From: Prevotella sp.
GTDB taxonomy: Bacteria > Bacteroidota > Bacteroidia > Bacteroidales > Bacteroidaceae
Direction: 5' to 3'
Length of the DNA stretch: 64,000 nucleotides
Assembly (NCBI GenBank): GCA_017557185.1
Contig: JAFZAP010000054.1
Coordinates: forward strand, 124,001-188,000
Shown: positions 1 through 7,879 of the stretch, piece after piece
How positions within the stretch are numbered: the stretch's first letter is position 1
Layout of the letters: each line of letters starts with the position of its first letter
The notes under the pieces: model-generated
Told to the model about the DNA's origin: nothing
Seen by the model: only the letters and a program-made list of their open reading frames with translations
Database searches by the model: none
Position numbers and translations under genes: made by a program

Positions 1-966
1 TTTGAAATCGTTGAACAGAAGAGGCACTTGTTCCGACCATCTAATGCTTTACAGGCAAAGATAGGCAGAATCATCGTGTCGGCAGACTGTGCTCACTCTT
101 TCGGTGCAAGCCGAAAAGGGAAGATGGCTGGGGAGATTGCTGACTTCAGTTCGTTCAGCTTTCATGCTGTGAAGAATTTCACTACCGCCGAAGGCGGAGC
201 GATGACGTGGAACCTGCCTTTCGGGGATGAAAAAGTGGAGCCTACCCCTAACCTGCCCTCCGTCGCAAATGGGGAATTTGCTCCCCTTTGTGGAGCCGCA
301 GCCACACCGGTGGCTACTCTGAAGACCCCAGTCGCCCTGAAGGGAAGAGATTCCGTGAAGGATGGATGGACGGTAAATGGATATTATGGTATTCCTTATA
401 TTGAAGGGGAGACGTGGAATGAGTTCTTGTATAGATTATCGCAACTGTTCTCGCTCCATGGGCAGAACAAAGATGCACTTGCCAAGACGAAGTTGGGTTC
501 TTGGGAATATGACATCATTGGTCCGTGGTATAAGTGTAACATGACTGATATCATGGCTGCGATGGGACTGGTGCAGTTGGAACGCTATCCGGAGTTGCTG
601 AAACGTCGCCAATGGATAGTAGCAAAATATAATGAGGCTTTTGCAGAGTTGCCCGTTGCGGTTCTTGACCATAAGGGTGCCGATCATTGTTCTTCGCACC
701 ACTTGTATTTGGTTCGTCTCTTAGGGAAAACCCGGGAGGAGACCAATCGTGTCATAGAACGGCTTGCAGTAAAAGGTGTTGCCGCAAACGTGCACTATAA
801 GCCGCTGCCGATGATGACAGCATATAAAGCATTGGGGTTTGACATCGAGGATTATCCGAATGCTTACCATCTCTTCGAAAATGAGATTACGCTACCGCTG
901 CATACGAAACTGACGGATGAGGATGTGGAATATGTCATCGCAAGCTTCAAAGAAGCAATAGAGTAG
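1..966 (+). CDS. DegT/DnrJ/EryC1/StrS family sugar aminotransferase (5' end outside window)
   Basis: PLP-dependent aminotransferase that puts an amino group on a nucleotide-linked keto sugar for surface glycan synthesis. The frame is open from base 1 with no stop, so the N-terminus lies outside the window; the TTG at 28 is not the true start. Visible family features are the ADCAHSFGA segment (PLP-ring Asp and His), the FSFHAVKNFTTAEGG segment with the Schiff-base lysine codon at 172-174, and SLHGQNKDA followed by WYKCNMTDIMAA. Between the NLP and SLHGQ segments there is a long extra stretch (about nt 225-430), of which 241-345 is a repeat element read in frame, so the protein is longer here than family members. 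It heads a run of polysaccharide genes on the same strand. Sugar substrate not resolvable. Confidence 0.9.
   Translation, partial: FEIVEQKRHLFRPSNALQAKIGRIIVSADCAHSFGASRKGKMAGEIADFSSFSFHAVKNFTTAEGGAMTWNLPFGDEKVEPTPNLPSVANGEFAPLCGAAATPVATLKTPVALKGRDSVKDGWTVNGYYGIPYIEGETWNEFLYRLSQLFSLHGQNKDALAKTKLGSWEYDIIGPWYKCNMTDIMAAMGLVQLERYPELLKRRQWIVAKYNEAFAELPVAVLDHKGADHCSSHHLYLVRLLGKTREETNRVIERLAVKGVAANVHYKPLPMMTAYKALGFDIEDYPNAYHLFENEITLPLHTKLTDEDVEYVIASFKEAIE
241..345 (+). repeat. Long palindromic-family repeat inside the aminotransferase
   Basis: About 105 bp containing CTGCCCTCCGTCGCAAATGG, then TTTGCTCCCCTTTGTGG, GCCGCAGCCA and AAGACCCCAGTCGCCC in that order. The same blocks occur in the same order on the minus strand at 41950-42046, which is intergenic. 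Here the element is translated in frame with no stop. Confidence 0.85.
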
Positions 967-1050
967 CCCCACCTCTACCCTCCCCCGTAGGGAGGGTGAA
1001 GAATGTAGATAGGGTATAGAGAGTAAAAGGAATCCCCTCCCTAGGGGAGG
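967..1050. repeat. Two G/C-rich palindromic repeats downstream of the aminotransferase
   Basis: CCCTCCC (978-984) pairs with GGGAGGG (990-996), and CCCCTCC (1034-1040) pairs with GGGGAGG (1044-1050). Same family as the CCCCTCCC/GGGAGGGG elements found elsewhere in the window. Confidence 0.8.
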
Positions 1051-1086
1051 CTAGAAACTACAGAAAAGTGAGTAAAAGAAGATAAA

Positions 1087-1140
1087 TTGAACTATTTGAA
1101 CGGGGACATAGTCGCATTGAACCCATTTAAACTTTTTGAA
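1087..1140 (-). repeat. Degenerate TTGAAC repeat tract before the dehydratase
   Basis: Repeated TTGAAC motifs at irregular spacing, the reverse orientation of the GGTTCAA spacer of the 7.1-kb array. No clear hairpin. It fills the gap before the next gene; no promoter match seen. Confidence 0.55.
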
Positions 1141-1154
1141 TCAGATATTACGTT

Positions 1155-3161
1155 ATGAATATATTACAGAAACTGACTAACTGGTATTTCACAAAGGAAG
1201 CATTGCCTTACTGGTGTGTGTTTATTTTTGACTGCCTGATGACGTTCTTGGCAGGACTCATCGTGTTCTGGGCATATCATCGGGTTGGGTATAACATCTC
1301 ACACTTTTGGGGAATCATCCATTCAATCTTTATTTATGTGTTGATAGCGATGATCGGCTTCCGCGTGTACAAAACCTATACGGGGGTGATGCGCTATTCG
1401 TCGTTTGTGGACTTGCAACGTATTGCCTATGCCAATATGTTGTCAATGTTCATAGCAATAGGAGTGCATTATCCAATGTACAAGTTGCCGCAACCGCTGT
1501 TTGAGGCTTTCCACCTTCGCCATCTTGTTGTGATGTTCGCCGTAGCGACCATGCTGATGTGGGCTGGCCGTGTGCTGGTGAAGGAACTATATGAACTTTC
1601 CTCTCTAAATAAAAACGTGAAGAACGTATTGATATACGGGGTGAAAGAGGGAGGCATTGGTGTGGCGAAGTCGATACGTAATGAGCAGCCAGTGAAATTC
1701 AGACTTCGGGGATTTATCACGCATGACAAGAATTTCAAAGGCCATCTGCTGATGGGGGTGGGAGTGTATCAGACTGAGGAACTTGATGACGTATTGAAGC
1801 GGTTCCGAATACGTGCGGTATTAGTATCGCCTCAGCGGAACAATGATTTCCGCAATGATCAGGAACTGCAGAGCAAGCTCACGGAAGCTGGCGTGAAGAT
1901 ATACATGACAGAAGGGTATTCAGAAGATGCCGAGAATCAGAGACTGCATTTGAAGGAGGTGAGTATTGATGACTTGCTGCCACGAGACGAAATCAATGTG
2001 GATCTGGAGAGCGTAGAGCGTATGCTGCAAGGACAGAAGATTTTGATTACGGGTTCGGCGGGTAGCATCGGTAGTGAGATGGTTAGGCAGATCGCGGCCT
2101 TTGGTCCATCGGAGATGGTGCTCATCGACCAGGCAGAGACTCCTCAACATGACATTCGCTTGATGATGCGGAATCAATGGCCAAACATCAAGGTACATAC
2201 GGTGGTGACAAGCATCACGAAAGAACGCCGAATGGAAAAAATATTCAGAGAGTTTCGTCCTGATTATGTGTTCCATGCTGCTGCTTATAAGCATGTGCCT
2301 ATGATGGAAGACAATCCCAGTGAAAGTATACAAAATAATGTGCACGGAACAAAGATACTTGCAGACCTAAGCGTGAAGTATGGGGTAAAGAAATTCGTGA
2401 TGATCTCTACTGATAAGGCTGTAAATCCTACGAATGTGATGGGATGCTCAAAACGTATATGTGAGATATATGTGCAAGCGCTTGACTCCTATATAAAGAA
2501 AAGAGGAGAGGGGAGAGAGAATATTCACTCCGATTCCTCCTTTGAACGCAGCTCCGCTGCCATTGAACCTCTTGAACGCAGCTCTGCTGCATTTGAACCC
2601 ACCTCACAGGGGGCTCCCACTCAGTTTGTGACCACGCGTTTTGGAAATGTGTTAGGTTCGAATGGGTCGGTGATTCCATTGTTTGAGAAACAGATAAAGG
2701 CGGGTGGACCGGTAACGGTGACGGATCCGAATGTCATCCGCTATTTCATGCTGATTCCAGAGGCTTGTAAACTCGTGTTAGAGGCTGGTACCATGGGTAA
2801 CGGTGGTGAGATATTTGTCTTTGATATGGGTAAACCCGTGAAGATTGCCGATCTGGCGAAGCGGATGATTCTGCTTAGTGGAGCAAAGAATGTGGAGATA
2901 AAATATACAGGGCTGCGTCCAGGTGAGAAACTCTACGAGGAAATGTTGTCGACAGATGAGAATACAAAGCCATCATTCCATGAAAAGATTCGTATAGCCA
3001 CTGTTCGTAAATATGACTATGAAAAAGTAAGCAAAGACATTGATGAACTGATTAGTCTGAGCATAGATTATGATGATATGGCAACGGTGAAAAAGATGAA
3101 GGAGATCGTGCCAGAGTATATCAGTAATAACTCTGTTTTCTCGGCATTGGATAAAGGATGA
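1155..3161 (+). CDS. Membrane-bound nucleotide-sugar 4,6-dehydratase, CapD/EpsC/FlaA1-like
   Basis: Inner-membrane SDR enzyme that forms 4-keto-6-deoxy sugars from UDP-HexNAc to start surface polysaccharide synthesis. Residues about 15-130 hold four hydrophobic segments, followed by a first nucleotide-binding fold (NVLIYGVKEGGIG near 157) and the catalytic SDR fold beginning KILITGSAGSIGSE near 295. The active-site stretch reads STDKAVNPTNVMGCSKR, with Met where classical SDRs have Tyr, as usual for this subfamily. Residues about 448-488 (nt 2497-2618) are an extra segment between the YIKK helix and FVTTRFGNVLGS, encoded largely by a TTGAAC/hairpin repeat. ATG start 14 nt after the upstream repeat tract. 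Product known for the family; exact UDP-sugar and stereochemistry not resolvable. Confidence 0.93.
   Translation: MNILQKLTNWYFTKEALPYWCVFIFDCLMTFLAGLIVFWAYHRVGYNISHFWGIIHSIFIYVLIAMIGFRVYKTYTGVMRYSSFVDLQRIAYANMLSMFIAIGVHYPMYKLPQPLFEAFHLRHLVVMFAVATMLMWAGRVLVKELYELSSLNKNVKNVLIYGVKEGGIGVAKSIRNEQPVKFRLRGFITHDKNFKGHLLMGVGVYQTEELDDVLKRFRIRAVLVSPQRNNDFRNDQELQSKLTEAGVKIYMTEGYSEDAENQRLHLKEVSIDDLLPRDEINVDLESVERMLQGQKILITGSAGSIGSEMVRQIAAFGPSEMVLIDQAETPQHDIRLMMRNQWPNIKVHTVVTSITKERRMEKIFREFRPDYVFHAAAYKHVPMMEDNPSESIQNNVHGTKILADLSVKYGVKKFVMISTDKAVNPTNVMGCSKRICEIYVQALDSYIKKRGEGRENIHSDSSFERSSAAIEPLERSSAAFEPTSQGAPTQFVTTRFGNVLGSNGSVIPLFEKQIKAGGPVTVTDPNVIRYFMLIPEACKLVLEAGTMGNGGEIFVFDMGKPVKIADLAKRMILLSGAKNVEIKYTGLRPGEKLYEEMLSTDENTKPSFHEKIRIATVRKYDYEKVSKDIDELISLSIDYDDMATVKKMKEIVPEYISNNSVFSALDKG
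2541..2600 (-). repeat. GGTTCAA-type hairpin repeat inside the dehydratase gene
   Basis: Two hairpins, GCAGC-TCC-GCTGC (2548-2560) and GCAGC-TCT-GCTGC (2578-2590), separated by TTGAAC motifs (reverse orientation of GGTTCAA). Translated in frame inside the catalytic domain. Confidence 0.85.
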
Positions 3162-3222
3162 TGTTTTTGAGTTCCGGGTTTCGAGTTCCGAGTATAATGT
3201 CTCTAGTTTCAGGTTTTATAGA
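3162..3222. repeat. Short GAGTTCCG-type direct repeat between genes
   Basis: GAGTTCCGGGTTTC followed by GAGTTCCGAGT, a small degenerate direct repeat just downstream of the dehydratase stop codon. Similar in style to the other low-complexity spacer repeats in the window. Confidence 0.45.
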
Positions 3223-4332
3223 GTGGTAGAGGAGTATTTAGAGTTCCTGCGCTTTTGCATCGATGAGGAACGTCCTGTTCCTGATTGTGTCAATAGAATC
3301 TGCTGGCATAATCTGTTGGAGTTTGCTCAGAAGCAAGCTGTTGTTGGTGTGTTTTTCCATGGAATGAAACGTATCACTAATGGGGAAAACAAACCTACTG
3401 ATGATGATGTGCTTGAATGGATGGCTGAAACGTCGATGCTCGTTAAGCGAAATGAGGAATTGTTCAATAGGTCGGCATTCGCTGTAGAAGCTTTTCGTAA
3501 AGAGGGCTTTCGCAGTTGTATCCTGAAAGGACAGGGAAATGCGCTAATGTACCCTGATCCCTTTATGCGTACTCCTGGCGACATTGATATTTGGGTGGAA
3601 GGAGAGCGTAGTAAGATATATAATTATGTGAAAGGTTTTTTTCCAGATACGCATGACCAATACCATGAAATTCATTTCCCTATCCTGAAAGGAATCGTCA
3701 TGGAGGTTCATTATGTACCTTGCTTCTTTAATAATTTATATATCAACAAAAGACTCCAGGAGTATTTTAAGAATCATTCGGACGAACAGTATCGGCATAG
3801 AGAACAAATGCCAACTGGAGAACTGCTTTGCATGCCGACAAATGATTTCAATCGTGTTTTTCAGATGACACATATCATGAAGCATTTCTTCTCTGGAGGT
3901 ATTGGTTATCGTCATTTTGTGGATTATTATTATTTACTCAAAAGAGGCTTCACGGAAGAGGAGTGCAAGAAGGATTTGGAAATCTTTAGTCGGCTAAAGA
4001 TGGTTAAGTTTGTTCGGGGGGCCATGTGGATATTAAAGAATAATCTCGGTCTTGACAAGCAATATTTATTAGTTGAGCCAGATGAAAAAATAGGACGAAT
4101 GATAGAAAGTGAGATGGTCATTGGTGGGGATTTCGGGAAGTATGATCAGCGTTATCGATTGCCGATAAAAGGAAAAGTGATTTCTTTTGTACGAGAAATT
4201 TATCGTGACCTGCATTTCGTTAAGGAGTTCCCTTCGGAATCATTGTCTCGTCCTGTGTTTTTGGTTTGGCATCAGTTGCGTGACATAAAAAAGCTTTTCG
4301 GGGGACGATCGAAGAAAAAAAGTAAAAGTTAA
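3223..4332 (+). CDS. Nucleotidyltransferase-like family protein (NTP_transf_5 type)
   Basis: 369-residue protein resembling the uncharacterised nucleotidyltransferase family often found inside capsule and O-antigen clusters. The core RTPGDIDIWVEG near residue 115 carries the GD.D metal-binding pattern, preceded by ILKGQGNALMYPDP; a conserved-looking His-rich block (HIMKHFFSGGIGYRHFVDYYYLLK) follows near 215-240. No signal peptide or membrane segment. GTG start at 3223 was chosen because the nearest upstream ATG (3197) is in another frame. It lies 12 nt before gmd and is likely cotranscribed with it. The lysine-rich end is plain coding sequence. Substrate unknown. Confidence 0.75.
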   Translation: MVEEYLEFLRFCIDEERPVPDCVNRICWHNLLEFAQKQAVVGVFFHGMKRITNGENKPTDDDVLEWMAETSMLVKRNEELFNRSAFAVEAFRKEGFRSCILKGQGNALMYPDPFMRTPGDIDIWVEGERSKIYNYVKGFFPDTHDQYHEIHFPILKGIVMEVHYVPCFFNNLYINKRLQEYFKNHSDEQYRHREQMPTGELLCMPTNDFNRVFQMTHIMKHFFSGGIGYRHFVDYYYLLKRGFTEEECKKDLEIFSRLKMVKFVRGAMWILKNNLGLDKQYLLVEPDEKIGRMIESEMVIGGDFGKYDQRYRLPIKGKVISFVREIYRDLHFVKEFPSESLSRPVFLVWHQLRDIKKLFGGRSKKKSKS

Positions 4333-4344
4333 TAGTATCTCATT

Positions 4345-5472
4345 ATGGATAAGAGAGTAGCATTAATAACAGGTATTACAGGCCAGGATGGTTCGTTCCT
4401 GGCCGAGTTTTTGATTGAAAAAGGCTACGAGGTGCATGGCATTCTACGTAGGAGCTCGTCGTTTAATACGGGGCGTATCGAGCATCTGTATCTGGATGAG
4501 TGGGTGCGCGACATGAAGAAGAAACGATTGGTGAACTTACACTGGGGTGATATGACGGACTCGAGTTCGCTGATCCGCATCATCAGCGAGGTGAAGCCGA
4601 CGGAGATCTATAACCTCGCAGCACAGAGTCATGTGAAGGTGTCGTTTGACGTACCGGAGTTCACGGCGGATGCCGATGCGATGGGTGTGCTGAGGCTGTT
4701 GGAAGCTGTCCGCATCGCAGGATTGGCCGACATGTGCCGTATCTATCAGGCTTCGACATCGGAGCTGTTCGGATTGGTACAGGAGGTGCCGCAGAAGGAG
4801 ACGACTCCGTTCTATCCACGTAGTCCGTATGGCGTTGCAAAACTCTATGGTTTCTGGATCATGAAGAACTACCGTGAGAGCTACGGGATGTATTGCTGTA
4901 ACGGCATCTTGTTCAACCACGAGAGTGAACGACGCGGTGAGACCTTCGTGACACGAAAGATCACGCTGGCTGCAGCACGCATCGCACAGGGTTTCCAGGA
5001 TAAGTTGTATCTGGGTAATCTGAACTCGCTACGTGACTGGGGTTATGCGAAGGACTATGTGGAGTGTATGTGGGTGATGCTGCAGCAGGAGAAGCCCGAG
5101 GACTTCGTGATTGCCACAGGAGAGTATCACACGGTAAGGGAGTTCTGTACGTTGGCATTTAAGGAGGCAGGCATCGAACTTCGCTGGGAAGGCGAGGGCG
5201 TCGAAGAAAAGGGTATCTGCGTCAAGGACGCAAGGGTTCAAGAATTAAAGGGTTCAAAGGTTCAAGGTCTGGAGGGCCAGGTGCTGGTGGAGGTGGACCC
5301 GAAGTACTTCCGTCCAGCAGAAGTGGACCAGTTGCTGGGTGACCCGACGAAAGCCCGTACGCTGCTGGGCTGGAATCCGCATAAGACGAGCTTCGCAGAG
5401 CTGGTGAAGATAATGGTAGAACACGATATGCGCAAAGTGAGGAAACTCTATCTGAAGGAACATCTTGATTAG
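4345..5472 (+). CDS. gmd: GDP-mannose 4,6-dehydratase
   Basis: Converts GDP-D-mannose to GDP-4-keto-6-deoxy-D-mannose, the first step to GDP-L-fucose. The NADP-binding [16 protein letters not shown] lies at residues 9-24, STSELFG and the YGVAK catalytic pair follow, and [17 protein letters not shown] and [18 protein letters not shown] are strongly conserved in this family. Near residues 292-313 an extra segment ([18 protein letters not shown]) interrupts the normally short link before [12 protein letters not shown]; its DNA is a GGTTCAA repeat (5235-5265). The fcl gene for the next step lies downstream, separated by a 235-nt gap and the GxxExxY gene. Identification is firm; effect of the insert on activity is unknown. 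Confidence 0.97.
   Translation: MDKRVALITGITGQDGSFLAEFLIEKGYEVHGILRRSSSFNTGRIEHLYLDEWVRDMKKKRLVNLHWGDMTDSSSLIRIISEVKPTEIYNLAAQSHVKVSFDVPEFTADADAMGVLRLLEAVRIAGLADMCRIYQASTSELFGLVQEVPQKETTPFYPRSPYGVAKLYGFWIMKNYRESYGMYCCNGILFNHESERRGETFVTRKITLAAARIAQGFQDKLYLGNLNSLRDWGYAKDYVECMWVMLQQEKPEDFVIATGEYHTVREFCTLAFKEAGIELRWEGEGVEEKGICVKDARVQELKGSKVQGLEGQVLVEVDPKYFRPAEVDQLLGDPTKARTLLGWNPHKTSFAELVKIMVEHDMRKVRKLYLKEHLD
5228..5270 (+). repeat. GGTTCAA repeat inside gmd
   Basis: Three GGTTCAA motifs at 5235, 5251 and 5259, without a recognisable hairpin, read in frame. Confidence 0.75.
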
Positions 5473-5527
5473 TTGGATTCCAAAAACACCTAAAATTTCG
5501 AAATAGACAAAAAATTGAGGTGGATTC

Positions 5528-5647
5528 TTACTGATGATAAGTTGTTTTTAATTGGATGTATCTTAAGAGCGAGCTCTTAGAAGTACATCAAATACAAACA
5601 ACCTTTAATCCTGATTAAAGCAGACCATGGCCTGTCATCAGTAAGGA
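5528..5647. repeat. Multi-stem inverted-repeat element upstream of the GxxExxY gene
   Basis: The gap 5473-5707 holds nested dyads. The outer arms CTTACTGATGA (5528-5538) and TCATCAGTAAG (5637-5647) are exact complements over 11 bp. Inside are an imperfect stem GTTGTTT..GGATGTA / TACATC..AAACAAC, a hairpin TAAGAGC-GA-GCTCTTA, an 8-bp hairpin CTTTAATC-CT-GATTAAAG, and an imperfect CAGACCATGGCCTG dyad. Together they could form a multi-branched RNA or cruciform. No promoter match seen. Confidence 0.7.
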
Positions 5648-5651
5648 GATT

Positions 5652-5690
5652 TTCGAATATTTAGTTTTTTAGGATTCTTTCGGAATAAGG
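5652..5690 (+). repeat. Left copy of direct repeat flanking the GxxExxY gene
   Basis: TTTTCGAATATTTAG..TTTCGGAATAA resembles 6092-6131 on the other side of the GxxExxY gene. Imperfect by eye, roughly three quarters identical with small gaps. Confidence 0.5.
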
Positions 5691-5707
5691 GAAAAGAAAG
5701 GAACGAA

Positions 5708-6088
5708 ATGATAGTATTTAAAGAGGAGTCTGCAAAGATTGTGGGGGCAATATTCGAAGTTCACAAACGTCTTGGTGTTGGGCTGCTTGAAAAGGTGTAT
5801 CAAGAAGCTTTTGCTATTGAGCTAAAACATCGTAATATCCCTTTCGAAAGAGAGAAGCGATTCGATATTTATTATCGAGATCAAAAGTTAACTACACAAT
5901 ACATAGCAGACTTTGTATGCTATGAAAAGATAATTGTCGAGCTGAAGGCTGTGAGCGAACTTACAGATGTTCACAAGGCTCAGGTTCGTAATTATCTTAC
6001 GATAACCAACTACGAGTTGGGAATCTTGTGCAACTTCAACGAGATGTTCATGGAACCTGTAAGGGTGCTTAACTCAAATATGCAATAA
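5708..6088 (+). CDS. GxxExxY family protein (PD-(D/E)XK nuclease-like fold)
   Basis: 126-residue member of the GxxExxY family. The name-giving motif is GLLEKVY near residues 25-31, and the nuclease-fold pattern is visible as IADFVCYEKIIVELKAV (Asp, then Glu-x-Lys) near 75-91, followed by HKAQVRNYL. Its biological role is not established. It interrupts the functional pair gmd/fcl, is preceded by a 120-bp multi-stem inverted-repeat element, and has similar ~40-bp sequences on both sides (5652-5690 and 6092-6131), so it looks like an insertion into an older operon. Start ATG at 5708 follows a purine-rich stretch. Fold identification good; function unknown. Confidence 0.85.
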   Translation: MIVFKEESAKIVGAIFEVHKRLGVGLLEKVYQEAFAIELKHRNIPFEREKRFDIYYRDQKLTTQYIADFVCYEKIIVELKAVSELTDVHKAQVRNYLTITNYELGILCNFNEMFMEPVRVLNSNMQ

Positions 6089-6091
6089 GAG

Positions 6092-6131
6092 TTTTTTGAA
6101 TATGTTGTATTTTTAGTTGTTTTCGGAATAA
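6092..6131 (+). repeat. Right copy of direct repeat flanking the GxxExxY gene
   Basis: TTTTTTGAATATG..TTTTCGGAATAA, matching 5652-5690 with a few differences; it also forms the leader of fcl. Confidence 0.5.
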
Positions 6132-6138
6132 AAGAATT

Positions 6139-7080
6139 ATGGAACAGAATTCAAAGATATACGTGGCGGGTCACCGGGGAATGGTGGGATCGGCTATTGT
6201 GAGAGAACTGGAGAGGCAGGGGTATACGAATATCGTGACCCGGACGCATAAGGAGTTGGACCTGACGCGGCAGGAAGCGGTGGAGAAGTTCTTTGCTGAG
6301 GAGAAGCCGGAATATGTGTTCCTGGCTGCCGCGAAAGTCGGGGGCATCGTGGCTAACCAGAGTGCGCTGGCCGACTTCATGTACGAGAACATGATTCTGG
6401 AGATGAACGTCATCCATGCCGCATGGAAGAATGGCTGTAAGAAGTTGGAGTTCCTGGGTAGCAGTTGTATCTATCCGCGTATGGCTCCGCAGCCGATGCA
6501 GGAGAGTTGTCTGCTGACAGGCGAATTGGAGAAGACGAACGAGGCATATGCCCTGGCGAAGATCTCGGGACTGAAGTACTGTGAGTTCCTGAACCGGCAG
6601 TATGGCACGGACTATATCTCTGTGATGCCGACGAACCTCTATGGTCCCAATGACAACTATCATCCTGAGCACAGTCATGTGCTACCGGCACTGATCAGAC
6701 GCTTCCATGAGGCGAAGGAGGCTGGGCTGACGGAGGTGACATGCTGGGGTGACGGCTCTCCGTTGAGGGAGTTCCTATATGTGGATGACCTGGCGAATCT
6801 CTGCGTATTCCTAATGAACAACTACTCGGGCAACGAGACGGTGAATGCAGGGACGGGCAAGGAGTTGACGATTAAGGCTCTGACGGAACTTGTGGCGAAG
6901 GTCGTCGGCTACAAAGGTACCATTAAATGGGACACCATTCGTCCGAATGGTACACCGCGGAAACTGCTTGACGTGTCGAAGGCAACGGCGTTAGGATGGA
7001 CGTACAAGACGGAGTTGGAAGACGGCATCCGACTGGCGTATGAGGACTTCAGGTTTAACGCTCATAGAACTGAGCGTTAA
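6139..7080 (+). CDS. fcl: GDP-L-fucose synthase
   Basis: NADPH-dependent epimerase/reductase that turns GDP-4-keto-6-deoxymannose (the gmd product) into GDP-L-fucose, used for fucosylated capsule and surface glycoproteins in Bacteroidales. Features: [16 protein letters not shown] nucleotide-binding start, [10 protein letters not shown], the catalytic YALAK near residue 134, and [21 protein letters not shown] typical of the family. 313 residues is normal length. The last residues (NAHRTER) and the stop codon lie inside a hairpin AACGCTCA-TAGAAC-TGAGCGTT that begins the repeat array downstream, so the C-terminal tail is probably repeat-derived. ATG start follows the direct repeat by 7 nt. Confidence 0.97.
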   Translation: MEQNSKIYVAGHRGMVGSAIVRELERQGYTNIVTRTHKELDLTRQEAVEKFFAEEKPEYVFLAAAKVGGIVANQSALADFMYENMILEMNVIHAAWKNGCKKLEFLGSSCIYPRMAPQPMQESCLLTGELEKTNEAYALAKISGLKYCEFLNRQYGTDYISVMPTNLYGPNDNYHPEHSHVLPALIRRFHEAKEAGLTEVTCWGDGSPLREFLYVDDLANLCVFLMNNYSGNETVNAGTGKELTIKALTELVAKVVGYKGTIKWDTIRPNGTPRKLLDVSKATALGWTYKTELEDGIRLAYEDFRFNAHRTER

Positions 7081-7353
7081 AGGTTCAAAGCCCTTCGGGC
7101 GGTTCAAGAGTGCTTCGCACGGTTTAAGTGGTTCAATGAGCCTGCGGCTCGGTTCAAAGCCCTTCGGGCGGTTCAAGAGGTTTAAGTAGTTCAATGCGGA
7201 GAAGCGCGGTTCAAGTGGTTCAATGGCCTACGGCCGTTCAATGCACCTGCGGTGCGGTTCAAGAGTGCTTCGCACGGTTTAAGTGGTTCAATGAGCCTGC
7301 GGCTCGGTTCAAAGGTTCAATGCCCTTCGGGCGGTTCAAAGGGTTCAAAAGGT
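7059..7353 (+). repeat. GGTTCAA hairpin array, left of the four-helix-bundle gene
   Basis: An array of GGTTCAA/GGTTTAA spacers separating small hairpins. Perfect hairpins: GCCC-TTC-GGGC (7090, 7159, 7322), GTGC-TTC-GCAC (7110, 7265), GAGCC-TGC-GGCTC (7138, 7293), GGCC-TAC-GGCC (7225), GCACC-TGC-GGTGC (7243). The array starts with the AACGCTCA/TGAGCGTT hairpin overlapping the end of fcl. Stems change on both sides together, so pairing is kept. No convincing gene lies in this stretch. Confidence 0.95.
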
Positions 7354-7361
7354 TAAAGAAG

Positions 7362-7751
7362 ATGGGTAGAGTCGAAACGTTTGAAGATTTGGCGATTTAT
7401 CAGAAAGCTAGAGAACTTGCGATTCATGTGTATAGTATTACGCGTGAGGGGGACTTTAAATATGATACCCGTTTTGTTCAGCAGATTAGGGCAGCAGCTG
7501 GATCCGTAAGTGATAATATTGCCGAAGGATTTGAACGGCAAGGAAATAAAGAATTCGTCAATTTTCTTTATATTGCAAAAGGTTCTTGTGGGGAAGTAAG
7601 AAGTCAGATTCAAAGAGCATATGATATTGGCTTTATATCCAAAGAGGTTTATGATCGAATGTATAATGAGGCTAAGTCTTTATCTGTTTCTATCGCAAAC
7701 TTCCTTAAGTCTGTAAGGGAGTCTGATTATAAAGGCAGTAAATATTCATGA
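7362..7751 (+). CDS. Four-helix bundle protein, S23 / 23S rRNA intervening-sequence type
   Basis: 129-residue helical protein of the S23 family, which includes proteins encoded in 23S rRNA intervening sequences and relatives of the Avd accessory protein of diversity-generating retroelements. Family features: VETFEDLAIYQKARELA at the start, FVQQIRAAAGSVSDNIAEGF near residues 40-60, and FLYIAKGSCGEVRSQI. ATG at 7362 was preferred over the longer frame from 7194 because the extra part is translated repeat. No rRNA sequence surrounds it. Both flanks are hairpin arrays, the left in GGTTCAA orientation and the right in the inverted TTGAACC orientation. Role of such stand-alone members is not known. 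Confidence 0.9.
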   Translation: MGRVETFEDLAIYQKARELAIHVYSITREGDFKYDTRFVQQIRAAAGSVSDNIAEGFERQGNKEFVNFLYIAKGSCGEVRSQIQRAYDIGFISKEVYDRMYNEAKSLSVSIANFLKSVRESDYKGSKYS

Positions 7752-7875
7752 ATCCCTTGAACTATTATTGAACCGCTGCGAAGCAGCATTGAACTACTTG
7801 AACTATTATTGAACCGCTGCGAAGCAGCATTGAACTACTTGAACTATTATTGAACCGCTGCGAAGCAGCAATAAT
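7752..7875 (-). repeat. TTGAACC hairpin array, right of the four-helix-bundle gene
   Basis: Three nearly identical 41-bp units each with the hairpin GCTGC-GAA-GCAGC (7775, 7816, 7857) between TTGAACC and TTGAACTA motifs. This is the reverse orientation of the array on the other side of the gene. Confidence 0.95.
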
Positions 7876-7879
7876 CCAG

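Noticed and set aside
7059..7353. GGTTCAA spacers resemble the T-loop of tRNA (GGTTCRA)
   Set aside because: No acceptor, D or anticodon arms around any copy, and the hairpins lie beside, not across, the motif. No tRNA gene was found in the window.
7194..7361. N-terminal extension of the four-helix-bundle protein
   Set aside because: The extra codons are translated hairpin array; the family begins at the ATG 7362.
7362..7751. Intervening sequence of a 23S rRNA gene
   Set aside because: S23-type protein is present but no rRNA sequence flanks it.
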